Positions 11,278-22,014 of a DNA stretch of 64,000 nt are shown one piece after another (within the stretch, counting starts at the first letter, position 1; each line of letters starts with the position of its first letter). The notes below the pieces were generated by a model that saw nothing but the letters and a program-made list of their open reading frames with translations, did not search any database and had not been told where the DNA came from. Both the position numbers and the translations under genes were made by a program. Source of the stretch: Cercospora beticola (taxonomy: Eukaryota; Ascomycota; Dothideomycetes; Mycosphaerellales; Mycosphaerellaceae). The DNA lies in contig NC_088938.1 of NCBI RefSeq assembly GCF_033473495.1, positions 3,410,001 through 3,474,000 on the forward strand. Reading direction: 5' to 3'.

Positions 11278-11919
11278 ATGAGGCTCATCACCCTCATCAT
11301 TATTGTTCAAACCTGGCCCGTTCTCATACAGGGTCAAGGTCCCACTGTATACCACTGGGGTCTAGGATCCAGAGGCTTCGCAACACCTGGGAACTACGAA
11401 TGCCTACAGACCGAATTCAGACCCGAATATGTTGGGTTCAGTCTATATACCAACATTACGACGTCAGGTTGCTACAACTTTGCGGAGATCTTTATCAACT
11501 CATCTACAACTTGCAACCCCAACGCACCCGACTGTCGGCTTTCTTTCAGCGCCTTTGGACAAGAGAACTTCTCCACCACAGCAAATTATTCGCAGGTGGA
11601 CTTCCAATTTTTGCCTACACCGGAGAATATATCACCTGATGTGGATCCTGTAGAGCTTGCACTATTGGTATTCGACGGCGAGGATTGTCTGGAGAGCGAT
11701 CACGCTCCATATCAATGGAGTGGCTGCGAACATACAATCGAGAAGGAATGTACGCAGCTGCCATTCAGTGTCGCTAGTTTTTACATCACGGGAGACGATG
11801 CGAATGTAACGGGAGACTGTTTGTCTGGTGTGGTTCGAGAGTCCGAGGCAGAAAGCATGCGAGCAGGAATAGTGTTGTTGGGTAGTGCAATGTTTGTGTC
11901 TGCGCTCATCTTAGTGTAA
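11278..11919 (+). CDS. secreted cysteine-rich protein with GPI-anchor-like C terminus
   Basis: Unrecognised family. The chosen ATG at 11278 gives 213 aa beginning with a signal peptide (MRLITLIIIVQTWPVL, cleavage likely near IQG-QG); the frame is open back to 11170, but that start would bury the signal. The mature part has eight cysteines, which would allow four disulfides, and several N-glycosylation sequons (NIT, NSS, NFS, NYS, NIS, NVT). The C terminus is a hydrophobic stretch (RAGIVLLGSAMFVSALILV) after a small polar segment, as in GPI-anchored cell-wall or plasma-membrane proteins. Role unknown: surface protein or effector-like protein. Single exon. Confidence 0.72.
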   Translation: MRLITLIIIVQTWPVLIQGQGPTVYHWGLGSRGFATPGNYECLQTEFRPEYVGFSLYTNITTSGCYNFAEIFINSSTTCNPNAPDCRLSFSAFGQENFSTTANYSQVDFQFLPTPENISPDVDPVELALLVFDGEDCLESDHAPYQWSGCEHTIEKECTQLPFSVASFYITGDDANVTGDCLSGVVRESEAESMRAGIVLLGSAMFVSALILV

Positions 11920-12084
11920 TGTAGACAGCTATCCTCCAGAAGCAGTCTAGGCTTGTTCTTCCATGTTTATTATGCATTTCAATCAACGATTGGACAGATC
12001 AAACTTTCTCGCGGTAGCCGTCACAAGTATTATGCCGGCGAATGGAAGATAGATTCTGCAAACTACGTAGAACAATTGAATCCT

Positions 12085-13957
12085 CTATTTGGATATCTCG
12101 TTAGATGCTTGCAGGGCGGCCCAGTCGATAGTAGGTCCTTGAAACTTCTTCTTTCCTAACGTCACCCACAGAATCAGGACAATGCTGCTTAAACCCACGA
12201 ATACGACACTCGTGTAGTTCATGCTGCCGACCGCCACGGGTAATGCTGGAGGGGAGCAAATGATGACGACCAGAAAAGTTGTCCAGACCACGGCAAAGAT
12301 ATTGCAGCAAAGGCCGAAAGTCCCCAGGTCAAAGTAGCGGCCGGGCAGGACTTTGGACCGACCTTGCCACAGGAGGAGTCCCTGGGGAACGGCGTATGTG
12401 ACGTTCAGAAAAAGGACCGCAGATGTGACAATGCTGTTGAAGGCTGTCGTGCTGGCGAGATAGAGCAGGCCATAGAGTGAGGCGAAACAGAGGGCAGCAA
12501 TGGTCGTCCGAACCGGAAATTCTAGCTTGGTGTCAATGTGAGAGAAGAAGTTAGACAATGGCAACCCATTCTGCAAGCGATCAGCATTCGACGCGCAAGA
12601 ACACTTGCACTATTATAGGCTTGCATACATCTCGAGCAAAGGCCCACGCAATGCGACCGGACGCGATCCACTGGGAGGGAAGTGAAGCAATGAAGACGAT
12701 GAGCAGCCAGACTGAGAGAAAGGTAGTCACATCACGATTGCCGGTCCTAACAAATTCTGCTTCAGCCTCGTGTCGCTGGTCATGTGTTTTGGGAAGTGCT
12801 CTTACGCTTGGTTGAGAATCTCAATGGCGGGCGATGCCGAGGTTCTCACGGCATCGAGATCAGTCATAAAGATGTTGAGGACGATGAACTGCATCGAGAA
12901 CTCAGTGTCAGCGCTCTGAAGGTTCTTCTGCACATCGGGAACGTACCAAAGGCATGGATGTTAGCAGACCGATGAGCATGGTAGTGACCATCAGCTGAGG
13001 GACCTTGCGGCCGGGGCGAGGGATCTCCTCACTGATGTGAATCACTAATGTATCGTGAGCGAAATTCGACGATTGACATGTTGGTCTGGATACTGACCTC
13101 CATCTGTGCCTCCGTACGCATACATGGAATTTGCGATCCCAAGCACAAATGCAAAGCCACCATCCCATCCGCTATCTCCAAGATTTTGCTGTACTAGAGC
13201 CGAGGAATTCGTAGATTGGTGCATAGCGGATGATACGACCAGCCATACCACGCAGCCCAAGATAGAGCAATACAAGCCAAACTGTGTGGCCCACGAGAGC
13301 TTCTTGGGAATCGCGAAAACGGGAATGATGGTGATGAGACATGCACCCAGATAAATGACGTAAATCTGCCATTGCGAGGCGACAAAGGATGGATACCGGA
13401 AATTGGCGATGCCCGAGACGGTGACTGCGATCAGCGAAAGACCAGAACAGGTGACGATCCACCATGCCAGGACTGACATCCATCCGATGACAAAGGCGAA
13501 GAAGTTCCGCGACTTCTCTGGGGCAACAATGTAGCAAAAGTGGTATTGCCCACCGCTCGAGGGGAACGCCGATGCAAGCTCCGCGAGACCTGTCGTCACG
13601 GTGCCTTGGGCGAAGAATGCGAGGATGAGTCCGAATATGCAAGAGAAGGGTCCGCCGTAATGGAGATTCTGACCGAAACAGCTCTGCGAAACGTTAGTCG
13701 GAGCGATATCAATGATTTTGAGAGACGGCGCGAGAGTGACGAACGAGATAGCCTGCCCAAGAATTCGTGATGGAAAAGCCCAGACCGAGAGCTGCGATCC
13801 AACTGAACTGTCGGATCAATACCGCCTCGTGACCCTGTGCTCGGAGGATGTTGTCGTCTAGGTCTCCTTTGAGATCTTCCATGGTGCCTGTCTGCACCGT
13901 CGAGTCATGTTCGACTGCCTCGTCGAGGGGCTGTTTGACTTGAATGTCGTAGCCCAT
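12085..13957 (-). CDS. APC-superfamily amino acid/choline/GABA permease (Hnm1/Uga4-like)
   Basis: Plasma-membrane uptake carrier for amines or amino acids. Six exons on the minus strand: 13957-13745, 13683-13098, 13044-12947, 12888-12806, 12746-12629 and 12570-12085 (1584 nt, 527 aa). The hydrophilic N-terminal tail is followed by the first helix (FSWIAALGLGFSITNSW), then SCFGQNLHYGGP, then the family hallmark GLAELASAFPSSGGQYHF. Later segments include YGGTDG, HISEEIPRPGRKVP, SLPSQWIASGRIAWAFARD and the final helices. All junctions are in frame and recover conserved sequence. Substrate cannot be read from sequence; choline, GABA or polyamines are options. It is transcribed divergently from the amine oxidase gene at 14965. 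Confidence 0.88.
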
Positions 13958-14964
13958 ATTGTGGTATGGCTCGATGCGTGATTTATGAGCAAAAGATTGT
14001 GTAGCGCAGCTGGATATGTGGTGCTGTAGAATCAATCCCCTTGTTGCAAATGTGTCGCGGGCCTATCGTTTCCGGGCGAGATCTGACTTTTTATGCTCGC
14101 GCCACGCGCGTTGGGCACGAGGTACAGAAACTCGCGTACCTGTCTGTCGCTGCCGGGTGCCACAAATGCCAGGCCACCGTGGAACTCTAGATCTATCGAA
14201 TCAATGAAGCTATCTCGTTCATCCTAAGCCAAAGGAGGCGGACAGGGGTTCTCCAGATAGGCTGAACTCTCGGATTGTTGCTCAACTTTGACGATAACTT
14301 CTCTGTCTCGCAGTTCCAAGACGCTTCTTAGTATCGCTGCGTTCGCCCACAGACGGTGAAAAACTTCAACCACAGAAAATATCCCACTGTACCTCGTCCT
14401 CGCTCTATAGAGGCAGATGCAAAAGATACAATTGACGCCAAGTTCTGGGGTAGGCTTCCGCCTATCTTGGAACCTGTGTGCGGAGGTGGCTGTGGTCGCG
14501 TGGCAATCTGAGATGACAAAATTCCTATCAGCCCGCCGCTCGCTATGAGATGACAAGATTCCTATCAGTCCGCCGCTCGCTATGAGATGACCATTCCACC
14601 GTTCCTCGCCCATCAGGCCTGAACTTGGACACGTCGCTGCGAGAGCGTTATGAAAAACTTGGATTAATTAGCTGGAAGATCTTCCCAAACAAGATGTAGC
14701 GCTCAAACTTGTACTGCTTTAGGAAATTTGGAACTTGGCGGGGCTGAGCGGGGAACGACAGGCAAGCTCCGAGCGCGGCAGGCATCGAAAACGTGCTCTG
14801 CCGCAACGGCAGCGACCATGCGTGTCACGCAGAATCCTGCGGGTGAGGTTCGCCAGTGATATAACAAGCTATTCTGACGTCTTTCAGCTCGAACCTCAAG
14901 ACTGCACCTTGCCTGAAGTTTCTTCCCCATTTTACAAAGTCTCCACAGCACCGACAAAGGCAGA
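13958..14964. promoter_or_regulatory. shared divergent promoter of permease and amine oxidase
   Basis: About 1 kb between two divergent start codons. It holds a 37-bp tandem duplication (14510-14583). Several HGATAR-type GATA cores occur on both strands, one inside each 37-bp unit, but their number is not clearly above chance. Nitrogen control through a GATA factor is therefore only a guess. Confidence 0.45.
14510..14591. repeat. 37-bp tandem duplication in divergent promoter
   Basis: Unit 1 is 14510-14546 and unit 2 is 14547-14583, with the first eight bases of a third unit at 14584-14591. The units differ at about two positions (both A/G or C/T). Each contains CCTATCAG and CCGCCGCTCGC. Confidence 0.85.
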
Positions 14965-16540
14965 ATGGCGCCGTACCAGGCAAATCTATCTCATGATGGC
15001 TATACTTACACAAAAATCGAGGGCCTCACAAAAGGATTGCACACATACTGTGTGATCAAGCCGCAACGCAAGATACACGAAGGTTCCAAAGATCAGCTGT
15101 GGGAAGCGATCGTGATCGGTTCCGGCTATGCGGGACTTGTAGCCGCTCGAGATCTGGTGAAAGCAGGTACAAATGAGTCGTCGAGATTTCGCAAATGGAA
15201 ATTGTTCAGCTTACGCTCCACTAGGCAAAAGGACACTGCTCCTGGAAGGACGAGATCGTGTGGGAGGACGCACATGGAGTGCCGAAGTGGACGGCACGAC
15301 GTTTGAGATGGGTGGCACCTGGATCTCACATGTGCATGGCCGACTCTGGGCAGAGTTGCAGCGGTATGGCCTCAAAGATGAGGTTTCCATGACTCGGACC
15401 CAGGGTGGCGGTGCATCGTATTTCACCCTTGATACTGGATCGGGCTCGCGGAAGCTATCGCTGGAGGAGGCAGGGGCGATGACAAACCGGGCGTGGAAAA
15501 TACTGGTCAACTATGATGGCAATGACGGGAGAGATATTTGCCCCTTGCCATATTCGACATTGGGGAATCTTCGCGTCAGTCCAGAAGAGGTCAAGAAAGT
15601 CGATCAGCTCTCATGTCAGGATCGCATTGAACAAGTCCGACATCTCTTGACTCCAGACGAGATTGCTCTGATTGAATCTCTGGTCCCACACATGGCAGGA
15701 GGCACTCCGGCGAATGTGGGTTTCCTTGAATTGCTTCGCTCGCAGTCCCTGCAGGGCTTCACTCCCGAAACCTTTGAAGAATTCTGGACGCTCTACAAAG
15801 TCAAGGCCGGTCAATCCAGCCTCGCGAGAGCTATCTTCGACGATGCTGTGGGGTTAGGTCTGCAATACGCTTTCCAGCACGGTGTCACAAAAGTTGTTGA
15901 CCGCAACGGAACCGTGTCTCTCACCACTGAAGGCGGCGAGGTCTTCCGCGCTCAACGCGTGGTCAACACAATGCCTCTCCACGTCCTACCCACAGTGGAA
16001 TTCGATCCTCCCCTCTCCATGCTCCGACGCGAGGCCATTCAAATCGGCCATCAAAACTACCTCACAAAGATCCACGCCATCGCGGAAGGCGATCTCCGTG
16101 GACTGCGCGGCTGCACATGGCCCGGCGATTTTCTCTACGTCTACGGCGATGGATTCTGCGCAGACGGAAAGTCCACCCGCATCACCTCATTCGCAGGCGA
16201 TAATCGCGGGATCCTCGATCCGCTCAAGGAGCCTGAGAGGTTGGAAGTGGCGCTGAAGAGGTTTCATCCCATGGAAATTCGCAAAGTCATCTTCCATGAC
16301 TGGACTAGCGATCGTTATTCGCTTGGCGGACCTGCCTGGTATCGGGCTGGTTTCCTGACCAAGTATCTCGCGGAGCTGCAGTCGCCCCACGGAAATGTTC
16401 TGATGGCGAATGCGGATTGGGCTTCCGGGTGGAGGGCTTTTATTGAAGGCGCGATGGAGCAAGGTGGGCTTGCTGCGGACTCGGTCATGCGACAATTAGG
16501 AGTTCGAGGAGCGAACGAAGCATACGAACCAAAGTTGTAG
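14965..16540 (+). CDS. flavin-containing amine oxidase (MAO-N-like)
   Basis: FAD-dependent oxidation of primary or secondary amines to imine/aldehyde with release of H2O2. Exons 14965-15166 and 15225-16540 (1518 nt, 505 aa). The dinucleotide-binding motif is IVIGSGYAGL (Gly-rich loop residues 52-57), followed by LEGRDRVGGRTW and FEMGGTWI. The C-terminal FAD segment is NADWASGWRAFIEGAMEQGG. The start agrees with the fungal MAO-N type, whose N terminus has the same GYxxTxxxGLTxG pattern. The last three residues PKL fit a peroxisomal targeting signal 1 variant, which suits an H2O2 producer. Length is normal for the family. Divergent from the permease and followed by a RidA gene. Confidence 0.92.
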
Positions 16541-16901
16541 ATTCAGCGTCGCCAGAACACATTCTGAGTTTCGATATTTTTCCCATTCCCTACAAATAAT
16601 GCACGTATGTACTCCTCAAGCAGTCATGACGACTTCATGCATGCAATCGGCAGACAGAACGTCCATCCTCGTGAATGCTGGACTCTACAATCCGCAAGAG
16701 TACCTCAGTCGTTTGAGAGTTGTCAAAGCATGCTCCGGCAAATCATACCCTCAACGAGGATCAGAAACGGGAACACGTGCGTCGCCTGCACGAGAGAAAT
16801 GGTTTAGGAAGGACCGTCCGCTCGCTCCCATGTCTGCTAGGTCAGAATCATCCTTGCGATCTCGGCGCTTCAGTAGTAGACTACACTGCAAAGCATCTGC
16901 A

Positions 16902-16909
16902 TATATAAA
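16902..16909 (+). promoter_or_regulatory. TATA box upstream of RidA-family gene
   Basis: TATATAAA about 206 bases before the ATG at 17115, followed by a pyrimidine-rich leader (about 16937-16966), a common layout of fungal core promoters. Confidence 0.5.
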
Positions 16910-17114
16910 CCATACGCCCGCCATGTCCCCGCACGTTTCTCTTTCCTTCTTTTTCTCTCATCCTCCATATAACTCACCCTGACCACTCGACCAGAATCAT
17001 CGAAGTCCTATCATTGCTGCCGTGTCCCACCTCCAATCCCAACAGAGCAAAATAAACAACAGCCAAATCTCGGACCCCTCATCTCGCACAAAACCTGCCG
17101 AAGCTCCCACAACC

Positions 17115-17585
17115 ATGGCCAATAACAACAACAAGACCAAAGCCCAAGTCTACCAACCTCCAACTCCCCTCGGCTCCCTCTTCCACTCCCTCGGCGTCTC
17201 CCACAGCGTCCGTATCCCCCTCTCCAAAACCACCACCTGGATCACAACCTCCGGCCAACCAGGTTTCCACCTCGACAAAAACGAACTCGTCACAGGTCCA
17301 TTATCTTCTTCTTCTTCAACACCTTCCCATCGCGAGCAAATCTCCGCGTGCTTCAACTGCGTGGAATCCGCGCTCAAAGCGGCAGGTGTAGAACAAGGTT
17401 TGGCGGCTGTGCATAAGATGACGGTGTTTTTGCTGGATATGAAAGATGATGGGCTTGTGTCGGAGGTTTGGAGGGAGAGGATGCCGGAGCATCGGCCGAC
17501 TTGGATTACGATTGGGGCGGCGGAGTTGGCGCTTCCGGGGATGGTGGTGGAGATGATGGCTGATGCGGTGGTTTGGGATGAGTAG
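17115..17585 (+). CDS. RidA/YjgF/UK114-family imine deaminase
   Basis: Hydrolyses reactive enamine/imine intermediates, releasing ammonia. Proposed 156 aa, single exon. The ATG at 17115 has a good context (acaaccATGgcc); an open frame continues upstream without an ATG I would prefer. Family features: SGQPG strand early, then a helix ending VESALKAAGVEQG, strand VHKMTVFLLDM, PTWITIGAAELALPGMVVEM with the conserved late strand. The Arg seen in many RidA proteins before PAR is replaced here (HRPTWITIG), so substrate range may differ. An insertion of serines (SSSSS) interrupts the region before helix 1. It follows the amine oxidase on the same strand, and imines are what amine oxidases make. Confidence 0.8.
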   Translation: MANNNNKTKAQVYQPPTPLGSLFHSLGVSHSVRIPLSKTTTWITTSGQPGFHLDKNELVTGPLSSSSSTPSHREQISACFNCVESALKAAGVEQGLAAVHKMTVFLLDMKDDGLVSEVWRERMPEHRPTWITIGAAELALPGMVVEMMADAVVWDE

Positions 17586-17829
17586 GATATGTGGATTGGC
17601 TGGGGTTTGATTTTCCAAGACAATAAGAGTCGTTTGTTCATTCAGTGTGGGCACTTATCTTCCTACGTTACCGATGCTTGAGAGATCTTGAGCAGGCTGG
17701 GATTCATTTGGGCTATCACGCAGCATCTAATAGAGTCCAGTCATCGATACGTTGCACATCAACATCCACTCGGAAGGCATTAGGATCTTCTTCAATATCA
17801 AGTCCTTTCGCATGCGCTGCATTCTATAT

Positions 17830-18805
17830 CTATATACGCAGGTGTTTCTTCAAGAATGCGTACAATCGAGGCAATTCCACGTCATCTTCCAGATCGAATG
17901 TATGGTCCGCACCAATCAGGCGATCATACATGACTTCATAACCGAGCCCAAGCATTGCGCCAACGACTTCGTCAGAATGTGTAACTGGCACGGATCGATC
18001 CGCGTCTCCATGAACCACATAGGTCGGAGGCATCGATCGGGTTTGAAGGTTCTTGCAGATGCGATACGTATCGTCTCCCGGTCGAAGTCGAAGAAGTTCG
18101 GGCAGCAGCGCTTCCTGGATTACGTAGAAGTAGAGTTGCTGTCGTGGTGACTCACTGTGATTATTGGCGATTGCGGGCGCTTGCGGATCCAGATGTTCTG
18201 CAACTGAATCGCGAGCCACGGGGCCTTCATCCCAAGGATGAGGTTGGGGATTGGTGTAGAAGGATGACAGCAAGATCCGTCACGGGATAGATGGCAATGA
18301 TGGCGAGAGGTTTGGGTTCGACGTATAAGCCTGCGAGTAGTGCCAGGTAGCCACCTGCTGAACTCCCCGTGACAGCAAGGCGAGTGGTGTCCAGGATTCC
18401 AGGTTTGATGTGGGAGATCAATGATGTTCGGACAAACGTGATGCAATCCGTCACATCTGCCAAAATGTCATCCATTCCCACCTGGGGTGCAAGGCGATAG
18501 TCTGCAGTGACCAAGGCGTATCCCAACCTGGACGCATTGCGAAGTTGGTGGGGTGCGGCAGTCTCACGATGGCCTTGAACGAGGCCTCCTAATGACACAC
18601 GGCGTCAATCATGTGATCTACAGATGTCTCGACAACGAGATGTGCTTCACATACCGATGTGGAACCAGAGCACCACTGGAAGGCCTCGTGCCCCGCGAGG
18701 ATAAATGACGTCCAGGTGTAGCTCCAGTTCGTCCACTCGCTTGTAGACAATGGTCTGTACCACCTGATCTGACATGCGGTGGTAGTGTGGCGAGGTGGTC
18801 GCCAT
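17830..18805 (-). pseudogene. alpha/beta-hydrolase (esterase/lipase family) with a frameshift
   Basis: Serine hydrolase of the Abhydrolase_3/esterase type. Exon 1 starts at 18805 or 18775 and ends at 18655. A 66-nt intron (18589-18654, GTATGT donor) joins to HIGGLVQGHRE, the oxyanion region, with nucleophile motif GSSAGGY and ADYRLAP. Around 18268-18275 the frame breaks: the upstream frame stops at 18227, while the family's remainder (FYTNPQPHPWDEG, acid residue in VVHGDADRSVP, His in GADHTFDLE) continues in another frame down to 17830. No GT-AG intron can bridge the break. Either a real one-base indel has inactivated the gene, or it is an assembly or sequencing error. All catalytic residues survive on the two sides. 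Confidence 0.75.
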
Positions 18806-19217
18806 GTTTGTGACCGGACTTCGCGGCGGTTTGCCATCCCAGGAAGGTCTTGTGGGATGCGAAAGCACTTGTTATGGGACCGCCGCCGTGGAGCTGCCAT
18901 ACGGAGATACGAAGGGACCAGGCCGGGTGCGAGCTGCGATTATTACCCGATCGGGAAAGACCGCCCAGGCTGCGCAGGTCCGCTGCGAGTACTGCTCTTT
19001 TCGGAAACGTAGCAGCGCAGACGTTCTTGGTGCAAGCTGATCGGCATTATCAGATTCAGGCGAAGCTCAGATGGCCGTGCGAATGGGAAACACATATCAG
19101 ACTGACATTCAAGCAAAAAAGCGATCACTCAACTCTGGTGCAATCGCTTTCTTCTCGTCCCTCCTGACATTGAATCCCTGATCGCCTTATAACCAGGCAT
19201 CCGCAACTTCATTCGAT
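18806..19217. other. divergent intergenic region, hydrolase / SDR
   Basis: About 410 bases between divergent starts. No clear coding frame or repeat seen; presumably both promoters. Confidence 0.5.
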
Positions 19218-20121
19218 ATGGCCGCCGGGGAGAACGAACAGAGTGGCACGGGTGCCAACGGTAGCCAGCCCACAGTATCACCCTCATTTGCGGCGAATCT
19301 CAAGGGAAAGACGGGCATTGTGACTGGGTCTGCCAGGTATGTGAGGCAGCGGCGGTGGGAGAGATGCGTGACAGGAACTGATGTGCTACATTTGCAGAGG
19401 GATCGGCGCCGGGATCGCTATCGAGCTGGGCAGACGAGGTGCAAGCGTGGTGGTGAACTACACCAGCGCCACGTCCGAGGCCAAGGCAGCAGCAGTCGTT
19501 GCGGAGATCCAGAAGGCGGGAAGCAAAGCAGTGGCGGTGCAAGGCAGTGTCGTGCACGCCGCAGATCGCAGCAAGCTTGTCGATGCGGCGCTCGCGCTGA
19601 GCTCCACGGCGCACATCGACCTGCTGGTGCACAACGCGGCCAATGGCGACGACCGCTTGCTGGCCAACGTGGACGAGGCCTTCTTCGACGAGCTGGTGTC
19701 GGTGAACCTGCGGGGGCCACTTTTTCTCACGCAGGCCGTGGTGCCGCACATGGCGCGCGGCGGCAGGATCGTGCTGATCAGTTCCGCGGCGGCGCGGATG
19801 GGGGTGGCGGAGACGACGGTGTATGCGGCGACCAAGGCGGGCAATGAGGCGTTCGCGCGCGTGTGGGCGACGGAGCTGGGCCAGTCGCAGGGCATCACCG
19901 TCAACTGCGTCAATCCGGGCCCGATTGCGACGGACGGGTACTACAGCAGCACGCCCGAGTTCATCGACTCGATGCAGCCCATGATCGAGAGCACGCCGGC
20001 GGAAGCGCGCGTCGGCGAGGTGCGAGACATTGCGCCGCTGGTGAGCTTTTTGTGCTCGGAAGAGAGCCGATGGGTCACGGGCAGTGTCGTGAGCGGCAGC
20101 GGTGGCCTGTTGATATTTTGA
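19218..20121 (+). CDS. short-chain dehydrogenase/reductase (SDR, classical)
   Basis: NAD(P)-dependent oxidoreductase. Exons 19218-19336 and 19398-20121 (843 nt, 280 aa); the 61-nt intron splits the cofactor motif. Motifs in order: TGSARGIGAGIA (TGxxxGxG), VHNAAN in place of NNAG, catalytic Ser in LISSAA, YAATK with catalytic Tyr and Lys, NCVNPGPIATDG, and a C terminus VTGSVVSGSGGLLIF typical of FabG-like fungal SDRs. The N terminus has about 25 extra residues rich in small polar amino acids. The gene and its neighbour downstream are clearly more GC-rich than the rest of the window. Substrate unknown; it could reduce or oxidise an aldehyde or alcohol produced by the oxidases nearby. Confidence 0.9.
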
Positions 20122-20273
20122 CGCGTCGTCGTGGGAGTGTATGTAGTTCGATGTATGGAGTCGGAAATGACCAGCAAGAGTTGCGCCCCGCGCTTCTTGG
20201 CACGGCGGATGCTATATATCCCGTTCCGGATTGCCGACGCGATTGCGAGCACCACACTCTTCTCCTCCATCTC

Positions 20274-20562
20274 ATGCCAGCGCCAGCGCCATCGCGAGGC
20301 GCGCGCAAGAGTACGTCCGCGCAGCATGGCAATGCCAGTCTTGACTAATCTGTGATGTTACAGATCCCGCATGCGCCGTGTGTCGCGCCAAGTGTCGCAA
20401 GTGTGACCGGAAGCGGCCCACGTGTGGTCGATGCGTGGAGCATGGCGTGCGGTGTGAATATCCACCGCGCTTCCAATTCCACTTCCATCATGTCCGCCAG
20501 CCGTCGTCAACAACTGACGAAGGCAGCACCGCCGTGGCGGAGGAGGTGGCGGAGGAGGAAGA

Positions 20563-20598
<36 letters not shown>

Positions 20599-21995
20599 CG
20601 AGTGGGCAGTGCACGACGCATCGCCGCACGACCTGATCTACACGCCGTCGACGCACGACGAGAGCAACACGATCGACGAGACGAGCGTCGCCTCCCCTCA
20701 AGATGTCCGTATGCAGCATGTGCTCAGCCTGCCGGGCACACATGAGCTGCTGCGTTACTGTGCGTATGCCTTGGCGTCCCCCGCCCCCGCCGCTGCCGTA
20801 GTACAGGCAGGAGTAACGGCGAGATAGTCGACGAGCGCGTGTGCGAAGACCTCGCCATCGCGCCGCCGCCGCTGGCCAACCCTTTCCGCGTGCACGTCGT
20901 ACCGCTGGCCTACACCCACGTCGGCGTGCTCGAGGCCGTGCTGGGCCTGACCATCTGCCACACGCGCAAGTCGTGTCTGCCCGGCGCTGATCTGACGCGC
21001 ATGCTGGAGCACCGCCTCTCCGCCATCCAGACCCTGTCGTCGCTGTTCGCCAAGAACGACGTCGGCGGCCTGAGCCCGACCGAGGAGAACGAGATGCTGG
21101 TGACGGCGCTGCTGCTGGTCTTGCACGACATGTGCGAGTCGGGAATTTCCACCCACGGCGCTCACCTGACCGGCGTCGCCCCCTACTGCAACACCCTCGT
21201 CGCGCGTGGACCCGCCGCTCCGCACTCGACCACGTCCTTCGTGCTCACCGCGCTGGCCTGGCTGGACATGCTGCGCGGCTTCAGCGGCGCCGAAAAGCTC
21301 GCCCACCACGACGCCGTCCGTCAAGCCACGCGCGACACCGCCGACTTCACCCTCGACATCCTGACCGGCTGTCCCGTGCGCATCTTTCGTCGTATCGGCA
21401 AGCTGTTGCAGACGGGCAACGCCTTCCTGGCCGAAATCGCCAGTCGAGCCGACTTGGTCACCGCCGCCGACGAGACGGAGCGCTTCCTCCGCGCCTGGGA
21501 GCCCGACGACGAGGTCTATCCCACCCAACACCCGGAATGGCGACTCGTCGCCCAGGCCTGGCGCCATGTTGCCCTCATCCGCACCATGCGCTTTCCTGAC
21601 CCCTTCGAGCACCCATGCACCGACGACCGCTTCCGCACATCCGTAGCCGAGATTCTGGACGCATGTGCCCGCGTCCCACGCGGCACCACCTTTCACAAAC
21701 GCCTCCTGTTTCCTCTCTTCATTGCCGGCACCGAGACCGAATCTCCTCACCTGCAAGACTACGTGCGCATGCAGTTGGCTGAAATCGCCAACGCATCCGC
21801 ATTCACCCAGGACGCCATGTGGACCATCCTCAATGCCACCTGGAAAGAAAGGGAGCAAAACACCCAACACTGGGCCAATGTGCCTTGGATGGAATATGTA
21901 TGTTGGCCTGCCCTATGTCATCATTCCTGCTGACCCGACACGTACAGACCTGCTCCACCCTTCTGCAACGCCAACATGACTATCTATTCTTCTGA
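20274..21995 (+). CDS. Zn2Cys6 fungal-specific transcription factor
   Basis: Nuclear DNA-binding regulator. Exons 20274-20310, 20364-20759, 20807-21897 and 21948-21995 (1572 nt, 523 aa). The Zn2Cys6 cluster starts at residue 15: CAVCRAKCRKCDRKRPTC then GRC and VEHGVRCEYP, with all six cysteines correctly spaced plus one extra. Next comes an acidic run and ten glutamines (20567-20596), then a Fungal_trans_2-like helical region with LAYTHVGVLEAVLGLT and LLLVLHDMCESG. The last 50-nt intron (21898-21947) has a good donor, branch and acceptor; without it the protein would end at 21933. Its end lies 19 bases from the convergent acetyltransferase gene. It sits between the amine oxidase genes and may regulate the set (inference). 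Confidence 0.85.
20567..20596 (+). repeat. CAG trinucleotide repeat coding polyglutamine
   Basis: Ten consecutive CAG codons within the regulator gene, directly after five acidic codons. Such runs vary in length by slippage and often lie in activation regions. Confidence 0.9.
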
Positions 21996-22014
21996 CGTGG
22001 ATCGACGGAACATT

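Noticed and set aside
10771..11355. Minus-strand open frame of 194 codons in the gene-poor interval
   Set aside because: No motif, overlaps the start of the surface-protein gene and the acyltransferase-like relic.
13958..14964. GATA-factor site cluster as evidence of nitrogen control
   Set aside because: The number of GATA cores is close to chance for 1 kb, so I keep it only as a weak remark.
20755..21870. 371-codon minus-strand open frame opposite the Zn2Cys6 regulator
   Set aside because: A GC-rich shadow rich in Gly/Ala/Val/Arg with no domain; the plus strand has the zinc cluster and good introns.
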